Shown: piece after piece, positions 8,706 through 18,009 of the stretch
How positions within the stretch are numbered: position 1 is the first letter of the stretch
How the letters are laid out: each line of letters starts with the position of its first letter
Origin: JAJPKK01 sp035311445
Lineage (GTDB): Bacteria > Pseudomonadota > Alphaproteobacteria > Rhizobiales > Xanthobacteraceae
Length of the DNA stretch: 43,137 nt
NCBI GenBank assembly: GCA_035311445.1
Contig: DATGCX010000161.1
Coordinates: forward strand, 1 to 43,137
Direction of reading: 5' to 3'
Program-made: the position numbers and the translations under genes
Notes under the pieces: model-generated
Database searches by the model: none
The model's input: only the letters and a program-made list of their open reading frames with translations
What the model was told of the DNA's origin: nothing

Positions 8706-8798
8706 GGCTGCGGGCCGATTCGGCGTGTTAATGAAGCCGACACGAAAGGGGTGCGATAACGCACGAGGTGTCAAGACTCAAAGGATTTCGGTCCTGTC

Positions 8799-9770
8799 GT
8801 GAACACAGATAGGAAACCCGCCGACGAACTGCCTTTCACGGCGCCTGAGGTGGCGGCCGAAATCAGCCATTGGCTCGCATATCTGGGGGCTGAGCGACGG
8901 ATGTCAGCCAAGACCGTCGATGCGTACCATCGCGATGTTCGCCAATTCCTCGACTTTCTGGCGATGCATTTCGGCCACCGGGTGACGCTTTCCGGTTTGC
9001 GCAACCTCGCAACGCAGGACGTACGTGCTTTCATGGCGTATCGCCGCAGTCAGGGCGCTTCCGGGCGATCCCTGATGAGATCGCTGGCGGGCACGCGCTC
9101 CTTCGGGCGTTTCCTCGAACGGCAGGGAAACGGCAAGGTTGGTGCATTGGCTGCCGTCCGGCCCCCCAAGATCGCACGGACCTTGCCGAAGGCGCTGGCG
9201 GTTGCGCCGGCGAAGCGTCTTTCGGATGTAAGCCTGCGCGCTGGCGAAGAGCAAGCACCCTGGGTACTGGCGCGGGACGCTGCAGTGTTGGCATTGCTGT
9301 ACGGATCGGGCCTGCGCATCTCGGAAGCTCTCAGCCTCAAGGTCAAGGACATTCCGGCCCCGGGCCGCGGCGACACCATCGTCGTCACCGGAAAGGGTAA
9401 CAAGAACCGCATGGTTCCGGTTCTTGTCCCAGTGCTGCAACTCGTCGCCGACTATTTCGCGATCTGCCCCTACGAACGCGCGCCAGAGCAGCCAGCCTTC
9501 GTGGGCGCAAACGGTGGCCCGCTGTCGCCTCGCATCATTCAACTCGTGATGGAGCGCCTGCGGGAGGCGCTCAATCTTCCGGAAACCGCAACACCCCACG
9601 CGCTGCGGCATTCCTTTGCAACACACCTGCTCGCCCGCGGCGGCGATTTGCGAGCCATCCAGGAACTGCTCGGCCACGCTTCATTGTCGACCACGCAGGT
9701 CTATACTGCGGTCGATACGGAGCGACTCATGCAGGTTTACCGCAGTTCCCATCCACGTGCGTCCACCTGA
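8799..9770 (+). CDS. xerC: Tyrosine recombinase XerC
   Basis: A 323-aa site-specific tyrosine recombinase expected to act with XerD at dif to resolve chromosome dimers. The N-terminal SAM-like DNA-binding domain spans about residues 15-105. The catalytic domain carries R173 (GSGLRISEA), a lysine in the KGNKNR hairpin (about 199-203), H267 and R270 (HALRHSF), H293 (LGHAS) and the nucleophile Y302 (TQVYTAV). The set is complete. Translation most likely starts at GTG 8799. Chromosomal context next to priA and the absence of phage genes favour XerC over a phage integrase. Confidence 0.93.
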   Translation: MNTDRKPADELPFTAPEVAAEISHWLAYLGAERRMSAKTVDAYHRDVRQFLDFLAMHFGHRVTLSGLRNLATQDVRAFMAYRRSQGASGRSLMRSLAGTRSFGRFLERQGNGKVGALAAVRPPKIARTLPKALAVAPAKRLSDVSLRAGEEQAPWVLARDAAVLALLYGSGLRISEALSLKVKDIPAPGRGDTIVVTGKGNKNRMVPVLVPVLQLVADYFAICPYERAPEQPAFVGANGGPLSPRIIQLVMERLREALNLPETATPHALRHSFATHLLARGGDLRAIQELLGHASLSTTQVYTAVDTERLMQVYRSSHPRAST

Positions 9771-9868
9771 CTGGGGACGAATCGGATTCACTTGTGGTGT
9801 TGTCTTGTGGCGGTCGCAATATGTACCACATTGGAGACCCTACCTTGCCGCATAGAAGGGGGTGAGTC

Positions 9869-10462
9869 ATGCCTGAAGCGCACGAACAACTAGAACATGC
9901 CGAGCATGCGGAGCATGCTGCAGGCGCGAACCGGAAGATTGCGCTCATGATTGCGGTTATGGCGCTTTTCCTTGCGCTGTCCGAGATGTTCGGCAAAAGC
10001 GCCAATACGGAAGCCATCACCCGCAATATCTACTCAAACGACATGTGGAACTTTTTTCAGGCCAAGACGATCCGCAGAACCGTAGTTCAGACAGCGGCAG
10101 ATGAGTTGAAGGTCGAAACGTTGCGCGTCAACGATAACGCCGCCAAGGCTGCTATGAACAAACAAATCGAGGAATGGCAGAAGACCGCCGCACGCTATCG
10201 CTCAGAGCCCGAGACCCAGGAAGGGTCTGAGGAACTTATGAAGCGCGCCCAGGCGGCCGAGCACGAGCGCGACACCGCACTCGCTCGCTACCACAACTAC
10301 GAGGTGGCGTCGGCCGCCTTTCAGATCGGGATCGTGCTTTGCTCGGCCGCGGTTATTACGGGCACCCTTCTGCTGGCGTGGCTGGCCGGTGGGGTCGCGA
10401 TTGTGGGTATCGCGTTTATGGCGCTTGGACAAGTCGCCCCCCACGCGGTTCACCTGGGTTAG
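9869..10462 (+). CDS. DUF4337 family membrane protein
   Basis: A 197-aa protein matching the DUF4337 layout. A His/Glu-rich start (EHAEHAEHA, about residues 9-17) precedes a first membrane helix (IALMIAVMALFLALSEMF, about 24-41). A conserved segment (ANTEAITRNIYSNDMWNFFQ) leads into a long charged, probably coiled-coil region (about 60-150) rich in K, E and Q. Two C-terminal helices follow (FQIGIVLCSAAVITGTLLLAWL and GVAIVGIAFMALG). A strong GGGGGTGAG ribosome site lies just before the ATG at 9869. The family has no established function that I know of. It is convergent with the 10487-11065 gene, with 24 bp between stops. Confidence 0.85.
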   Translation: MPEAHEQLEHAEHAEHAAGANRKIALMIAVMALFLALSEMFGKSANTEAITRNIYSNDMWNFFQAKTIRRTVVQTAADELKVETLRVNDNAAKAAMNKQIEEWQKTAARYRSEPETQEGSEELMKRAQAAEHERDTALARYHNYEVASAAFQIGIVLCSAAVITGTLLLAWLAGGVAIVGIAFMALGQVAPHAVHLG

Positions 10463-10486
10463 CTGAGCGGATCCGGCGTGAGCCAT

Positions 10487-11065
10487 TCACGACGCCGCCG
10501 AAGGGCGCATGCGGCGGCGGATGCGCATCAGACGTTCGAGAAATCGGCCGGAGTGGTGGAGCTGCAGGATCCGCCGCCATCTCCGCAGGCGCCGAATGAT
10601 CGGCTTGACGGTCTGATCAGACCGCTCGCGGAGCAGCCTGGTTATCGGCGCGATTTTCTCATGCGCCCAGTCGCGCGCCCACAGGAGGAATTCATAGACG
10701 CGCCGAAACCAGGCCATCTCCAGGAGCTTGTCTTTTGTGACCTCGAATACGAATGCGGTGACACCGAGACCGACGAGCTTGGCCAGCACCAGCACCACAA
10801 TGGCAGCAATCCATTGCCGATGCCCCAGGAACCAGAATTCCAGGAACTTGAGGGGTAGCAGAGCGATAAATGGAACGACGAATACCGCGAGCGTCGCCTG
10901 AGGCGACAGGCGATCGACCCGCCTGATGAGCGCCGGCTTGATCCATCCCCACGGGATGGCGGCGACGACGCAGGCGACGATCGGCGCGAGTCGATCCCAA
11001 AGCCATGCTTCCAACAAAAACAGCAGGGCGAGCACGACCCAGAATGAACGTGCAAGGCGCTTCAT
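10487..11065 (-). CDS. Conserved-looking membrane protein of unknown function downstream of lpdA
   Basis: A 192-aa protein with no family I can name. The ATG at 11065 is chosen because the upstream extension to 11299 overlaps lpdA and lacks coding character. Hydrophobic segments: FWVVLALLFLLEAWLW (about 8-23), a stretch around APIVACVVAAIPWGWI, TLAVFVVPFIALLPLKFLEFWFL, and IAAIVVLVLAKLVGLGVTAFVF. The C-terminal 70 residues are strongly basic (RRLRRWRRILQ, MRIRRRMR), probably a cytoplasmic tail. It starts 98 bp after the lpdA stop on the same strand, so it may be the last gene of the TCA transcript. Other than location, nothing links it to metabolism. Confidence 0.75.
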   Translation of the reverse strand: MKRLARSFWVVLALLFLLEAWLWDRLAPIVACVVAAIPWGWIKPALIRRVDRLSPQATLAVFVVPFIALLPLKFLEFWFLGHRQWIAAIVVLVLAKLVGLGVTAFVFEVTKDKLLEMAWFRRVYEFLLWARDWAHEKIAPITRLLRERSDQTVKPIIRRLRRWRRILQLHHSGRFLERLMRIRRRMRPSAAS

Positions 11066-11162
11066 GTCGTAAACTCGTCGATATCGCCAACTCCGGCGTC
11101 CTTGGTCGCGACAGCTTAACATCGGGTTCGGAAATCCAGCCGCGGCAAAAATCCGCATGCAG

Positions 11163-12566
11163 CTACATATGAATGGCGCGCTTGTCGACGGCCAGCGCGG
11201 CTTCCTTGACAGCCTCGGGTAGGGTCGGGTGGGCGTGGCAGGTGCGGGCGATGTCTTCCGCGGCGGCGCCGAATTCCATTGCGATTGCGGCTTCCGCAAT
11301 CATGTTGCCGGCGTCCGATCCCACGATATGCACGCCCAGCACCCGGTCAGTCCTGGCGTCGGCGAGAATTTTCACAAACCCGTCGGTCTGCTGATTGGCC
11401 TTGGCGCGGCCGTTGGCCGTGAACGGAAATTTTCCCACGTTGTACGTCACATCGGCGGCTCTGAGTTCCTCTTCGGTCTTGCCTACAGAAGCTACCTCCG
11501 GCGACGTGTAGATGACGTTCGGAATGACATCATAATTCACGTGGCCCGCCTTGCCGGCGATGATTTCCGCAACCGCAATGCCTTCGTCTTCGGCCTTGTG
11601 GGCCAGCATCGGCCCGGCGATCACGTCGCCGATCGCATAGATGCCCGGCACCGACGTGGCGAAACGCCCGTCGACCGGAATTCGGCCGCGATTGTCGAGC
11701 TTGAGGCCGATCGCTTCGAGGCCGAGGCCCTCAGTATACGGCACCCGGCCGATGGCGACGAGCGCCACGTCGGCATCGAGGTCAAACGCTGTGCCGCCGG
11801 CCACCGGTTCGATGGTTACCTTCAGCATGAGATCATTTGAATCGATCGCCGCCACCTTGGAGGCGAGCTTGAACCCGATCCCCTGCTTTTCCAGGATGCG
11901 ATGGAACTGTCGGGCAACCTCGGTGTCGATGCCGGGCAAGATGCGGTCGAGAAACTCCACCACAGTCACTTGGGCGCCGAGACGCCGCCATACCGAGCCG
12001 AGTTCAAGCCCGATCACCCCAGCGCCGACGACCAGCAGATGCCGCGGCACTTTTTCAAGCGACAGCGCGCCGGTCGAGGACACGATCCTTTTCTCGTCGA
12101 TGGTAATTCCCCGGAGCTGCGCCACATCGGAGCCGGTAGCTATGACGATCGCCTTGGCCTCCAATACGGTGCTCGGCCCACGGGCTGCCGTCACTTCGAC
12201 CTTACCGGGCGCCGCGATCCGGCCGACCCCATTATGGGCCTCGATCTTGTTCTTGCGGAACAGGAACGCCACGCCTTTGACGTTGCCTTCGACACCCTCA
12301 TCCTTGAACCTGAGCATGGCCGGAAGGTCGAGAGCAGGTGTTCCGACTTTGATGCCCATTTTGGCAAAGGCATGTCCGGCCTCGTCGAACAACTCGGAGG
12401 TGTGAAGCATCGCCTTGGACGGAATGCACCCGATATTGAGACAGGTGCCGCCGAAGGTTTTCTCCTTCTCGACCACCGCGACCTTCATACCGAGCTGCGC
12501 CGCGCGAATCGCACAGACGTAACCACCGGGGCCAGTGCCGATGACGATGAGATCGTAGGAGGGCAT
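11163..12566 (-). CDS. lpdA: Dihydrolipoyl dehydrogenase (E3)
   Basis: A 467-aa flavoprotein disulfide reductase that reoxidises dihydrolipoamide on E2 and passes electrons to NAD+. Visible features: FAD-binding GTGPGGYVCAIRAAQLG (about 10-26), redox-active C42/C47 in GGTCLNIGCIPS, NAD-binding GAGVIGLELGSVW, the second FAD motif GIYAIGDVIAGPMLAHKA, and the C-terminal HAHPTLPEAVKEAAL segment holding the catalytic His-Glu pair. It starts 12 nt after the odhB stop, so it is probably co-transcribed and serves the 2-oxoglutarate dehydrogenase complex encoded beside it. Length is typical. Confidence 0.97.
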   Translation of the reverse strand: MPSYDLIVIGTGPGGYVCAIRAAQLGMKVAVVEKEKTFGGTCLNIGCIPSKAMLHTSELFDEAGHAFAKMGIKVGTPALDLPAMLRFKDEGVEGNVKGVAFLFRKNKIEAHNGVGRIAAPGKVEVTAARGPSTVLEAKAIVIATGSDVAQLRGITIDEKRIVSSTGALSLEKVPRHLLVVGAGVIGLELGSVWRRLGAQVTVVEFLDRILPGIDTEVARQFHRILEKQGIGFKLASKVAAIDSNDLMLKVTIEPVAGGTAFDLDADVALVAIGRVPYTEGLGLEAIGLKLDNRGRIPVDGRFATSVPGIYAIGDVIAGPMLAHKAEDEGIAVAEIIAGKAGHVNYDVIPNVIYTSPEVASVGKTEEELRAADVTYNVGKFPFTANGRAKANQQTDGFVKILADARTDRVLGVHIVGSDAGNMIAEAAIAMEFGAAAEDIARTCHAHPTLPEAVKEAALAVDKRAIHM

Positions 12567-12578
12567 ATCAATTGACCA

Positions 12579-13817
12579 TCACAAATCCAGCACCAGCCTC
12601 GCAGGGTCCTCCAGGCACTCCTTCACTCGCACCAGGAATGTTACGGCCTCACGGCCGTCTACAATACGGTGGTCGTAGGAGAGGGCCAGATACATCATCG
12701 GTCGCACTTCCACCTTGCCTGCCATCACCACGGGCCGGTCCTGGACCTTGTGCATGCCGAGAATGCCGGACTGTGGCGCATTGAGGATCGGGGTCGACAT
12801 CAGCGAGCCGTAGATGCCGCCATTGGTAATCGTGAAGGTACCGCCCTGCATTTCCTCGATCTTGAGCTGGCCATCACGGGCGCGCCGCCCGTAGTCGGCG
12901 ATCTCCCTCTCGACCTCGCCCAGCGACTTGGCGTCGCAATCACGCACCACCGGTACCACCAGGCCTCGTTCTGTCCCGACCGCGATGCCGATGTGGTAAT
13001 AGTTCTTGTAGATGATGTCGGCGCCGTCGATCTCGGCGTTGACAGCGGGGATTTCCTTCAGCGCCTGCACGCAGGCGCGCACGAATAAGCCCATAAAGCC
13101 GAGCTTCACGCCGTGCTTCTTGTCGAACAATTCCCGGTAATGATTGCGCAGCGCCATCACGGCGCTCATGTCGACCTCATTGAAAGTCGTCAGCATCGCC
13201 GCGGTGTTTTGAGCGTCCTTCAGGCGCCGCGCGATCGTCTGCCGCAGCTTGGTCATGCGTACGCGCTCTTCACGCGTCGCATCATCGGCCGGCGCCGGTG
13301 CGCGTACTTGAACGGCAGCGGCCGGTTGGGTTGTGGCTGTCGGCGCGGCTGCCGCGTGCTCGATCGCAGCGAGCATGTCGCCCTTGATGACGCGGCCGTC
13401 GCGGCCGGTCCCCGGGACTGTGGCGGGCGCGACGCCTGATTCCGTTGCGAGCCGGCGCACCGAAGGGGCAAGCGATGCCTCGGCGACAGCCGTTTTCGGG
13501 GGCTGTGATACCGGAGCGGCGACGGCTTTTGCGGGCGATATGGCTTTGGTGGGCTGTTCGGCTTTGGCTGGGATCGCGCGGGCGCCCTGACTGATTTGTC
13601 CCAGCAGTGCGCCGACCGCAACCGTCTCGCCATCTTTGGCGGCGATCTCCGACAAAACACCGGCCGCTGGCGCCGGCACCTCGATCGTCACTTTGTCTGT
13701 CTCAAGCTCGACCAGCGGTTCATCGACCGCCACCGCGTCGCCCGGTTGCTTGAACCACTTTCCGATCGTGGCTTCCATTACCGATTCGCCAAGCGTGGGT
13801 ACCCGAATGTCGGTCAT
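12579..13817 (-). CDS. odhB: 2-oxoglutarate dehydrogenase E2, dihydrolipoyllysine succinyltransferase
   Basis: A 412-aa E2 that transfers the succinyl group from E1 to CoA. One N-terminal lipoyl domain (about 1-78) carries the lipoylated K42 in ELETDKVTIE. An Ala/Pro/Lys-rich linker follows, then the E3-binding domain (APSVRRLATESGV ... GRDGRVIKGDML). After a second linker comes the catalytic domain, ending with SYDHRIVDGREA; H383 and D387 are the expected catalytic residues. It lies between sucA (67 bp) and lpdA (12 bp) in the classic E1-E2-E3 order. The single lipoyl domain and neighbours favour the 2-oxoglutarate complex over pyruvate dehydrogenase. Also called sucB. Confidence 0.97.
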   Translation of the reverse strand: MTDIRVPTLGESVMEATIGKWFKQPGDAVAVDEPLVELETDKVTIEVPAPAAGVLSEIAAKDGETVAVGALLGQISQGARAIPAKAEQPTKAISPAKAVAAPVSQPPKTAVAEASLAPSVRRLATESGVAPATVPGTGRDGRVIKGDMLAAIEHAAAAPTATTQPAAAVQVRAPAPADDATREERVRMTKLRQTIARRLKDAQNTAAMLTTFNEVDMSAVMALRNHYRELFDKKHGVKLGFMGLFVRACVQALKEIPAVNAEIDGADIIYKNYYHIGIAVGTERGLVVPVVRDCDAKSLGEVEREIADYGRRARDGQLKIEEMQGGTFTITNGGIYGSLMSTPILNAPQSGILGMHKVQDRPVVMAGKVEVRPMMYLALSYDHRIVDGREAVTFLVRVKECLEDPARLVLDL

Positions 13818-13884
13818 GAGGCAGTTTCCCGGTCAGAGTGGCGCACGCGTCGGTTCACGACGTCGCGCAAGGGCACGCTCGGCC

Positions 13885-16842
13885 CTATTCCAGTGCATCG
13901 TCGAGGAGCGCCTTCAGCTGCGCAAGGTGCTTGGACAGGAGGCCGGTCGCGGTCGCAGCGGAGGCGGGCCGGCCGACGTAGCGCGGCCGGCGAGATGCGC
14001 CGCCGACTTGATTGAGTACCCATTCGACATAAGACTCGACGAAATGCCAGCAGCCCATGTTGCGGGGTTCTTCCTGACACCACACGACTTCAGCCTGCTT
14101 GAATCGACCGAGTTCCTGCACCAGAGTCTTCATTGGAAATGGATACAGCTGCTCGACCCGTAGCAAATAGATGTCGTTGATGCCCTGTCTCTCGCGCGCC
14201 TCGTAGAGATCGAAATAGACCTTGCCGGCGCACAGCACGACGCGTCGGATTTTGTCGTCGGGCACGAGAACGGTTTTTTCGCCTTTGCGGAACTGGGCGT
14301 CGTCCCACAGCAGGCGATGAAACGTACTGCCCGACCCCAATTCGTCGAGGCGCGAGACCGCACGCCGGTGGCGGAGCAGGCTCTTCGGCGTCATGAGGAT
14401 CAGCGGTTTTCGGAACTCGCGTTTGAGCTGGCGGCGCAGGATGTGGAAATAGTTTGCCGGTGTCGTGCAATTGGCGACCTGCATGTTGTCTTCAGCACAC
14501 ATCTCCAGAAAACGTTCAAGCCGCGCGGACGAGTGTTCCGGACCTTGACCCTCGTACCCGTGCGGCAGCAAGCAGACGAGCCCTGACATGCGCAGCCACT
14601 TGCGTTCTCCGGACGAGATGAACTGGTCGAATATGACCTGAGCGCCGTTGGCGAAATCGCCGAACTGCGCCTCCCACAGTGTGAGCGCATTCGGCTCGGC
14701 GAGCGAATAGCCGTATTCAAACCCCAGCACTGCCTCCTCTGACAGCATCGAGTTAATAACCTCGTAACGCGCCTGTCCGGGAGCCACATAATTGAATGGC
14801 GTGTGACGGTTCTCATTTTCCTGATCAATCAGCACCGAATGACGCTGTGAGAACGTGCCGCGCTCAGAGTCCTGGCCCGACAGCCGAACCGGATGGCCTT
14901 CCGTAAGGAGCGAGCAGAACGCAAGTGCCTCCGCGGTCGCCCAATCGATTCCATTGCCGGATTCGATCGCCTTGCGGCGGGCATCGAGAAACCGTTGGAT
15001 GGTGCGGTGCACATGAAAGCCCTGTGGCACTGCGGTAATCTTGGCGCCGATGGTTTTGAGCAATTTGAGGTCAACGCCAGTATTGCCCCGTCGCGGGTCG
15101 TCCGACGCATCCGCGACCTTGAACCCGGCCCAGCGGCCGTCGAGCCAGTCGGCCTTGTTGGCCTTGTAGCTCTGGCTTGCCTCGAGTTCGATATCGAGCC
15201 GCGCACGCCACTCGCGTTTCATCTTCTCGACTTCGCCTTCGGTGACAACGCCTTCGGCGATCAGTTTCTTGGCATAGATTTCAAGCGTCGTCGGGTGGGC
15301 TTGAATTTTTTTGTACATCAGTGGCTGGGTGAACATCGGCTCGTCACCCTCGTTGTGGCCATGACGCCGGTAGCAGAACATGTCGATAACGACAGGTTTC
15401 TGGAATTTCTGCCGGAATTCGGTGGCGATCTTCGCGGCGAATACGACAGCCTCGGGATCATCGCCGTTGGCGTGGAAGATCGGAGCTTCGATCATCTTGG
15501 CCACGTCTGACGGATATGGCGACGACCGGCTGTAACGCGGATAGGTTGTGAAGCCGATCTGATTGTTGACGATGAAATGTACCGAGCCGCCGGTGCGGTG
15601 CCCTCGCAAACCCGACAGCCCAAAGCACTCCGCGATAACCCCTTGGCCCGCAAACGAGGCATCTCCTGATATCAGCAACGGCATGGCGCAGGTCCGATCC
15701 TCCGGTGTGGCGCCGAGTTGGTCCTGCTTCGCGCGCGTCTTGCCAAGCACCACCGGATTGACGATCTCCAGGTGTGACGGGTTTGCGGTCAGCGACAGAT
15801 GGACCTTGTTGTGATCGAACTCACGGTCTGACGAGGCACCGAGGTGATATTTGACATCCCCTGAACCGTCGACTGCATCGGGCGACGAGGAGCCGCCCTT
15901 GAATTCATGGAAAATGGCGCGGTGCGGCTTGGCCATTACCTGGGCAAGGACGTTGAGCCGGCCGCGATGGGCCATGCCCAGCGCGATGTCTTTCACGCCG
16001 AGTGCACCGCCGCGCTTGATGATCTGCTCGAGCGCTGGAATCATGGCTTCGCCACCGTCGAGCCCGAACCTTTTCGTACCCGTGAACTTGAGGTCGCAGA
16101 ACTTCTCGAACCCTTCGGCTTCAACCAACTTGTTGAGGATCGCCCGCTTGCCCTCGCGCGTGAAGGTGATCTCCTTGTCGGGCCCTTCGATGCGCTCCTG
16201 GATCCAGCCTTTCTGCTGGGGATTGGAGATGTGCATGAACTCGACGCCGAGCGTCTGGCAATAGGTGCGCCGAAGGATGGCCAGGATCTGCCGCAGCGTA
16301 CCGAATTCGAGTCCCAGGACGCGATCAAGGAATATCTCGCGGTCGAAATCTCCGTCGCCAAAGCCATAGGTGCGCGGATCAAGCTCCTGTGCGTCTTTCA
16401 CCGGTTCCAGGCCCAGCGGATCCAGATTTGCGTGCAGATGACCGCGTGTCCGATACGCCCGAATCAGCATAAGCGCCTTGACGGAATCGCGTGTCGCCTG
16501 CTGGACCGCTCCGGGCGAGACTTCCACGCCGCCAACCTGAGCCGCAGCCCACATCTTGTCGCCAACGCTCTTCGCGACCTCCTCCCAATCGCCATCGAAA
16601 GCCGAGATGAAATCCCCATGCGGAATGGGTGGCCAGTCTGACCGGTACCAGGATGGACCGCGGGCGTTTTGAACGACATCTCGTTCCGCGTCCCTCAGCC
16701 CCGCGAAGAACAGCTGCCATTGCGAATCGACGGCCTGCGGGTCTGCTTCGTAGCGCGCATAGAGCTTGTCGATATAGTCAGCATTGCCGCCGTACAGGAA
16801 CGATGTGAGGGCGAAAGTCGAGTTCGCGTCCTGGCGTGACAT
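13885..16842 (-). CDS. sucA: 2-oxoglutarate dehydrogenase E1 component
   Basis: A 985-aa thiamine-diphosphate enzyme that decarboxylates 2-oxoglutarate and succinylates E2. The N-terminal segment ALTSFLYGGNADYIDKLYARY matches the E2-docking region. The thiamine domain includes GMAHRGRLNVL and GDASFAGQG, with HGHNEGDEP further on. The C-terminal half has NFANGAQ-like context (GDFANGAQVIFDQF), LPHGYEGQGPEHSSAR and CQEEPRNMG. The ATG at 16842 (MSRQDANSTF) is preferred to the frame opening at 16932. A 282-bp gap upstream, before the sucD stop, probably holds its own promoter. Length is normal for the family. Confidence 0.97.
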   Translation of the reverse strand: MSRQDANSTFALTSFLYGGNADYIDKLYARYEADPQAVDSQWQLFFAGLRDAERDVVQNARGPSWYRSDWPPIPHGDFISAFDGDWEEVAKSVGDKMWAAAQVGGVEVSPGAVQQATRDSVKALMLIRAYRTRGHLHANLDPLGLEPVKDAQELDPRTYGFGDGDFDREIFLDRVLGLEFGTLRQILAILRRTYCQTLGVEFMHISNPQQKGWIQERIEGPDKEITFTREGKRAILNKLVEAEGFEKFCDLKFTGTKRFGLDGGEAMIPALEQIIKRGGALGVKDIALGMAHRGRLNVLAQVMAKPHRAIFHEFKGGSSSPDAVDGSGDVKYHLGASSDREFDHNKVHLSLTANPSHLEIVNPVVLGKTRAKQDQLGATPEDRTCAMPLLISGDASFAGQGVIAECFGLSGLRGHRTGGSVHFIVNNQIGFTTYPRYSRSSPYPSDVAKMIEAPIFHANGDDPEAVVFAAKIATEFRQKFQKPVVIDMFCYRRHGHNEGDEPMFTQPLMYKKIQAHPTTLEIYAKKLIAEGVVTEGEVEKMKREWRARLDIELEASQSYKANKADWLDGRWAGFKVADASDDPRRGNTGVDLKLLKTIGAKITAVPQGFHVHRTIQRFLDARRKAIESGNGIDWATAEALAFCSLLTEGHPVRLSGQDSERGTFSQRHSVLIDQENENRHTPFNYVAPGQARYEVINSMLSEEAVLGFEYGYSLAEPNALTLWEAQFGDFANGAQVIFDQFISSGERKWLRMSGLVCLLPHGYEGQGPEHSSARLERFLEMCAEDNMQVANCTTPANYFHILRRQLKREFRKPLILMTPKSLLRHRRAVSRLDELGSGSTFHRLLWDDAQFRKGEKTVLVPDDKIRRVVLCAGKVYFDLYEARERQGINDIYLLRVEQLYPFPMKTLVQELGRFKQAEVVWCQEEPRNMGCWHFVESYVEWVLNQVGGASRRPRYVGRPASAATATGLLSKHLAQLKALLDDALE

Positions 16843-16963
16843 GAAGAGCGATCCTGAGATGCAAATCTGGGGGCCTTTGGTCCCCTCAACCCGGCCGGCC
16901 GCACGAATCGTGCCAATCCGACCCCACCGCATTCGTGAACACTACACTACACTGGTATCACCT

Positions 16964-16991
16964 TATTTAAGTAGTCTTCGCGGTTGCACAA
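16964..16991 (-). promoter_or_regulatory. Candidate promoter upstream of sucA
   Basis: On the minus strand, TTGTGC (16991-16986) and TAAATA (16969-16964) are separated by 16 bp, a plausible sigma-70-type -35/-10 pair about 120 bp before the sucA ATG. It lies in an AT-richer gap where a second transcription start within the TCA block would be expected. The match is moderate and by eye only. Confidence 0.3.
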
Positions 16992-17124
16992 TTGGCCTCA
17001 AATGATACCGGAAGTCGAAACAATGAACCTTACTTCACTTATTAGGTGCGCGCTACCGAAAGTAGTTGTGATAAGTAAATTCAACTATCTGCTATTGCGA
17101 CCGCTTCTGATAGGCTCGATGGGG

Positions 17125-18009
17125 TCAGCGCCTCAAGGCTTCGACCAGGGTCTTGCCAAGTCGCGCCGGCGAAGGCGACACAATAATACCGGCAGCCTCC
17201 ATTGCAGCAATTTTGGACTCGGCATCGCCCTTTCCGCCGGAAATAATGGCGCCTGCATGGCCCATGCGGCGTCCAGTCGGCGCTGTACGGCCAGCAATAA
17301 AGCTAACCACGGGCTTCTTGCGGCCGCGCTTGGCCTCGTCCCACAGGAACTGCGCCGCATCTTCCTCCGACGATCCGCCAATTTCGCCGATCATGACGAT
17401 CGATTTAGTCGCTTCGTCGGCAAGAAACATTTCCAGTATGGCGACGAAATCAGTGCCCTTGATCGGGTCACCGCCGATGCCTACCGCGGTGGTCTGACCG
17501 AGGCCCTCTTGGGTGGTCTGGAACACCGCCTCATAGGTGAGTGTGCCCGACCGCGATACGATACCCACCACGCCTGCCTTGAAAATGCTGCCCGGCATAA
17601 TACCAATCTTGCATTGGCCGGCCGTCATCACTCCCGGACAATTCGGCCCGATCAGCGTCGATTTCGATCCGCTCAGAGCTCGCTTGACCCTTACCATGTC
17701 GATCACCGGGATGCCTTCGGTGATGCAAACGATGATCGGAATTTCCGCCTGGATGGCTTCCGCAATAGCGTCGGCAGCACTGGCAGGCGGCACATAAATG
17801 ACGCTCGCATCACAGCCGGTGCTTTCGCGCGCCTCCGCGACCGTGTTGAACACGGGAAGTCCTAGGTGAGTAGTTCCGCCCTTGCCCGGTGACGTTCCGC
17901 CGACCATTCGGGTGCCATAGGCGATCGCGGTCTCCGAATGGAACGTGCCGTTCTTGCCCGTGAAGCCCTGGCAGATGACTTTGGTGTTCTTGTCGATCAG
18001 AATGGCCAT
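17125..18009 (-). CDS. sucD: Succinate-CoA ligase subunit alpha
   Basis: A 294-aa alpha subunit of succinyl-CoA synthetase, which binds CoA and carries the phosphohistidine. The N-terminus MAILIDKNTKVICQGFTGKN is canonical. The CoA-binding region includes GTSPGKGG and FNTVAEA; GIVSRSGTLTYEA and IGGDPIKGTDF follow; the phosphohistidine lies in GHAGAII (about residue 246). The ATG at 18009 shares one base with the sucC stop (TGATG), so translation of the two subunits is coupled. The complex converts succinyl-CoA to succinate with NTP formation. The longer frame opening at 18207 overlaps sucC and is rejected. Confidence 0.98.
   Translation of the reverse strand: MAILIDKNTKVICQGFTGKNGTFHSETAIAYGTRMVGGTSPGKGGTTHLGLPVFNTVAEARESTGCDASVIYVPPASAADAIAEAIQAEIPIIVCITEGIPVIDMVRVKRALSGSKSTLIGPNCPGVMTAGQCKIGIMPGSIFKAGVVGIVSRSGTLTYEAVFQTTQEGLGQTTAVGIGGDPIKGTDFVAILEMFLADEATKSIVMIGEIGGSSEEDAAQFLWDEAKRGRKKPVVSFIAGRTAPTGRRMGHAGAIISGGKGDAESKIAAMEAAGIIVSPSPARLGKTLVEALRR

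Noticed and set aside
8799..9770. Possible phage or island integrase
   Set aside because: The gene has XerC-like length and chromosomal context beside priA, with no tRNA, attachment repeat or phage gene nearby.
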